A DNA stretch of 13,898 nucleotides from JALORV01 sp035255845. GTDB lineage: Bacteria > Pseudomonadota > Gammaproteobacteria > Burkholderiales > Burkholderiaceae_F. Shown piece after piece: positions 12,620 to 13,898 of this stretch (position 1 is its first letter; each line of letters starts with the position of its first letter). Below the pieces are notes generated by a model. That model was not told where the DNA came from, searched no databases, and saw only the letters and a list, made by a program, of their open reading frames with translations. The position numbers and the translations under genes are program-made. Location: positions 1 through 13,898 of the forward strand of contig DATEZE010000102.1 in assembly GCA_035255845.1 (NCBI GenBank), read 5' to 3'.

Positions 12620-13755
12620 GCGGAGGCGGCGAGCATAGCAACGTAATCCGCATGTGTGGCAACGCGCGGATTAGTGGAGTGGCAGTGGTCCTTTAGCGCC
12701 GCCTCGGCCACCTGCTCGTACAGATCGCTCGTGATGCCCATTTCGTTGAGGCCCGAAGGAAGCTCGATCCGGCGGTTCAGCGAGCGGATCGCATGGGCCA
12801 GTTCCTCGCCTCCGCTGACCCCGAAGACACTGGCGATCGACTGCACGCGCTCAGGCACGGTCTTTTCATTGAACTTCACAACTTCCGGCAGCAGGACAGC
12901 GTTCAGCGTGCCGTGGTGCGGGCCGATCTTCTCTGCGCCGAGTTTCAGGCCCCCGAGCGCGTGTGACAGCGAATGGACTGCGCCGAGTCCCTTCTGAAAG
13001 GCCATCGCGCCCTGCATCGAGGCGCTCATCATGTTCCAGCGCGCCGCCGGATCGCGCGGCTCGCGGGTCGCCCGTTCGATGAATTTCAGTCCGCGCGCGA
13101 GGCCATCGAACGCGATCGCGTCGGCCGGTGGATTGACGGCCTTGGAGAGGAAGGTTTCTATGCAATGTGCGATTGCGTCCATGCCGGTGGCGGCGGTCAG
13201 CCGAGCGGGCAGCCCGTACGTCAGCTCCGGGTCGCAGATTGCCGTTTTCGGGACCAGATGCCATGAGTGAAAACCCAGCTTGCGCCCATCGTCGAGAACG
13301 ACAATCGCGCCGCGGGCGACCTCGCTGCCAGTGCCGGCCGTCGTCGGGATGGCGATCAGCGGCGCGACCGCCGAGGTGATGCGCGAGCTGCCTCCCAAGA
13401 TCGTTGCGTAGTCCGACAGCGTCCCGGGATGGGTCGCCATGATTGCGACGCCCTTTGCCAGATCGATCGAGCTGCCCCCTCCCAGTGCGATCAGTCCGTC
13501 GGCCTGGTGCGTGCGATAGGCCTCGACAGCCTTCATGACGGCCGTCTCGGTCGGATTCGACGGTGTGCCGTCGAACACGGCTACCGGCAACTCGCCCAGC
13601 GATTCGCGCAGTCGATCCAGCAAGCCCGCAGCGACCACCCCCACGTCGGTGCAGATCAGCGGCCGCCGGATGTTGCTGCGCTCACACTCCGCTGCCGCGA
13701 GGCGGATCGCGCCGAAGTCGAACTGAACCTGGGTGATGTAGTAGATCAGGGCCAT
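12616..13755 (-). CDS. Iron-containing (group III) alcohol dehydrogenase
   Basis: This NAD(P)-dependent enzyme family interconverts alcohols and aldehydes or ketones using a divalent metal, usually iron. In the 379-residue protein GGGSSIDLAKG (92-102) and IPTTAGTGSE (136-145) form the nucleotide-binding region. Likely metal ligands are Asp193 and His197 (GMDAIAHCIETF), His261 (AVHSLSHALGG) and His281 (PHHGTLNA); compared with FucO-type enzymes there are about five extra residues before His281. The ATG at 13755 has GGGGAG five bases upstream; an earlier in-frame start adds ten unlikely residues. It is the first gene of the unit and overlaps livG by 4 bases, so it is probably co-made with the transporter. 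The substrate is unknown; 4-hydroxybutyrate or another hydroxy compound is conceivable. The family call is firm. Confidence 0.94.
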   Translation of the reverse strand: MALIYYITQVQFDFGAIRLAAAECERSNIRRPLICTDVGVVAAGLLDRLRESLGELPVAVFDGTPSNPTETAVMKAVEAYRTHQADGLIALGGGSSIDLAKGVAIMATHPGTLSDYATILGGSSRITSAVAPLIAIPTTAGTGSEVARGAIVVLDDGRKLGFHSWHLVPKTAICDPELTYGLPARLTAATGMDAIAHCIETFLSKAVNPPADAIAFDGLARGLKFIERATREPRDPAARWNMMSASMQGAMAFQKGLGAVHSLSHALGGLKLGAEKIGPHHGTLNAVLLPEVVKFNEKTVPERVQSIASVFGVSGGEELAHAIRSLNRRIELPSGLNEMGITSDLYEQVAEAALKDHCHSTNPRVATHADYVAMLAASA

Positions 13756-13795
13756 GGAGACTCCCCGGGGCGCGCGGCCCGCCATGCGGCCGGAC

Positions 13796-13824
13796 AGTAT
13801 GTCGGCTCACCCCCCGGCTTGCAA
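13796..13824 (-). promoter_or_regulatory. Sigma70-like promoter of the adh-livGFKHM operon
   Basis: On the minus strand TTGCAA (13824-13819) and CATACT (13801-13796) are separated by exactly 17 bases. Each matches its consensus hexamer at 4 of 6 positions. Transcription would start near 13789, leaving a leader of about 34 bases before adh. The -35 box overlaps the 8-bp palindrome GCAATTGC (13821-13828), which could be an operator. The motif pairing is seen; its activity is inferred. Confidence 0.45.
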
Positions 13825-13845
13825 TTGCGGCGAGCCTCAGACGTG

Positions 13846-13867
13846 GCGGGCCGCTTCCGCGGCCCGC
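13846..13867. terminator. Perfect 9-bp GC hairpin, possible terminator of an outside gene
   Basis: GCGGGCCGC (13846-13854) and GCGGCCCGC (13859-13867) are perfect inverted repeats around a four-base loop, which on the minus strand is GGAA, a GNRA-type tetraloop. No T-run follows on either strand, so it is not a canonical intrinsic terminator. Its place upstream of the operon promoter suggests the end of a gene beyond the right edge. The remaining 31 bases hold nothing recognisable. Confidence 0.4.
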
Positions 13868-13898
13868 GCCTGAAGGCTGGGTTACCTGGCCCTACGCG

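Overview
The window reads as chromosomal DNA from a high-GC Betaproteobacterium, most likely in or near Burkholderiales. The gene order mnmG, rsmG, LysE-type gene, parA, parB is the classical origin-proximal block of that group, and the protein sequences fit it. Species cannot be named from the sequence. All twelve confident genes lie on the minus strand, so transcription runs from high to low coordinates. Four of them (parA, the LysE gene, rsmG, livM) start with GTG, and many junctions are 1-26 base overlaps. No tRNA, rRNA, insertion sequence, CRISPR array or phage gene was seen, and no intergenic stretch exceeds about 160 bases.

Region 1 (19-5837) is the replication and segregation block. 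mnmG (tRNA wobble-uridine modification), rsmG (16S rRNA methylation), a LysE-type exporter, parA, a GNAT acetyltransferase and parB follow one another closely. Two near-consensus parS centromere sites lie just upstream of mnmG, so the ParB made here can load about 3-5 kb from its own gene. Points of interest are a 32-codon ORF that exactly bridges the lysE stop and the parA start, a GNAT gene wedged between parA and parB, and an eight-A run inside rsmG.

Region 2 (5845-7810) holds one monocistronic-looking gene. It encodes an unusual chimera: a predicted cytoplasmic winged-helix-like N-terminus, one transmembrane helix and a large AsmA-like periplasmic part. It is the best candidate here for something undescribed.

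Region 3 (7915-13898) is a complete branched-chain-amino-acid-type (HAAT) ABC importer led by an iron-dependent alcohol dehydrogenase, in the order adh-livG-livF-livK-livH-livM. A plausible sigma70-like promoter precedes adh. A 10-bp-arm hairpin separates the binding-protein gene from the permease genes. LivF carries arginine in place of the Walker A lysine. Coupling of the dehydrogenase to the transporter suggests uptake and oxidation of one substrate, but the substrate cannot be read from the sequence.
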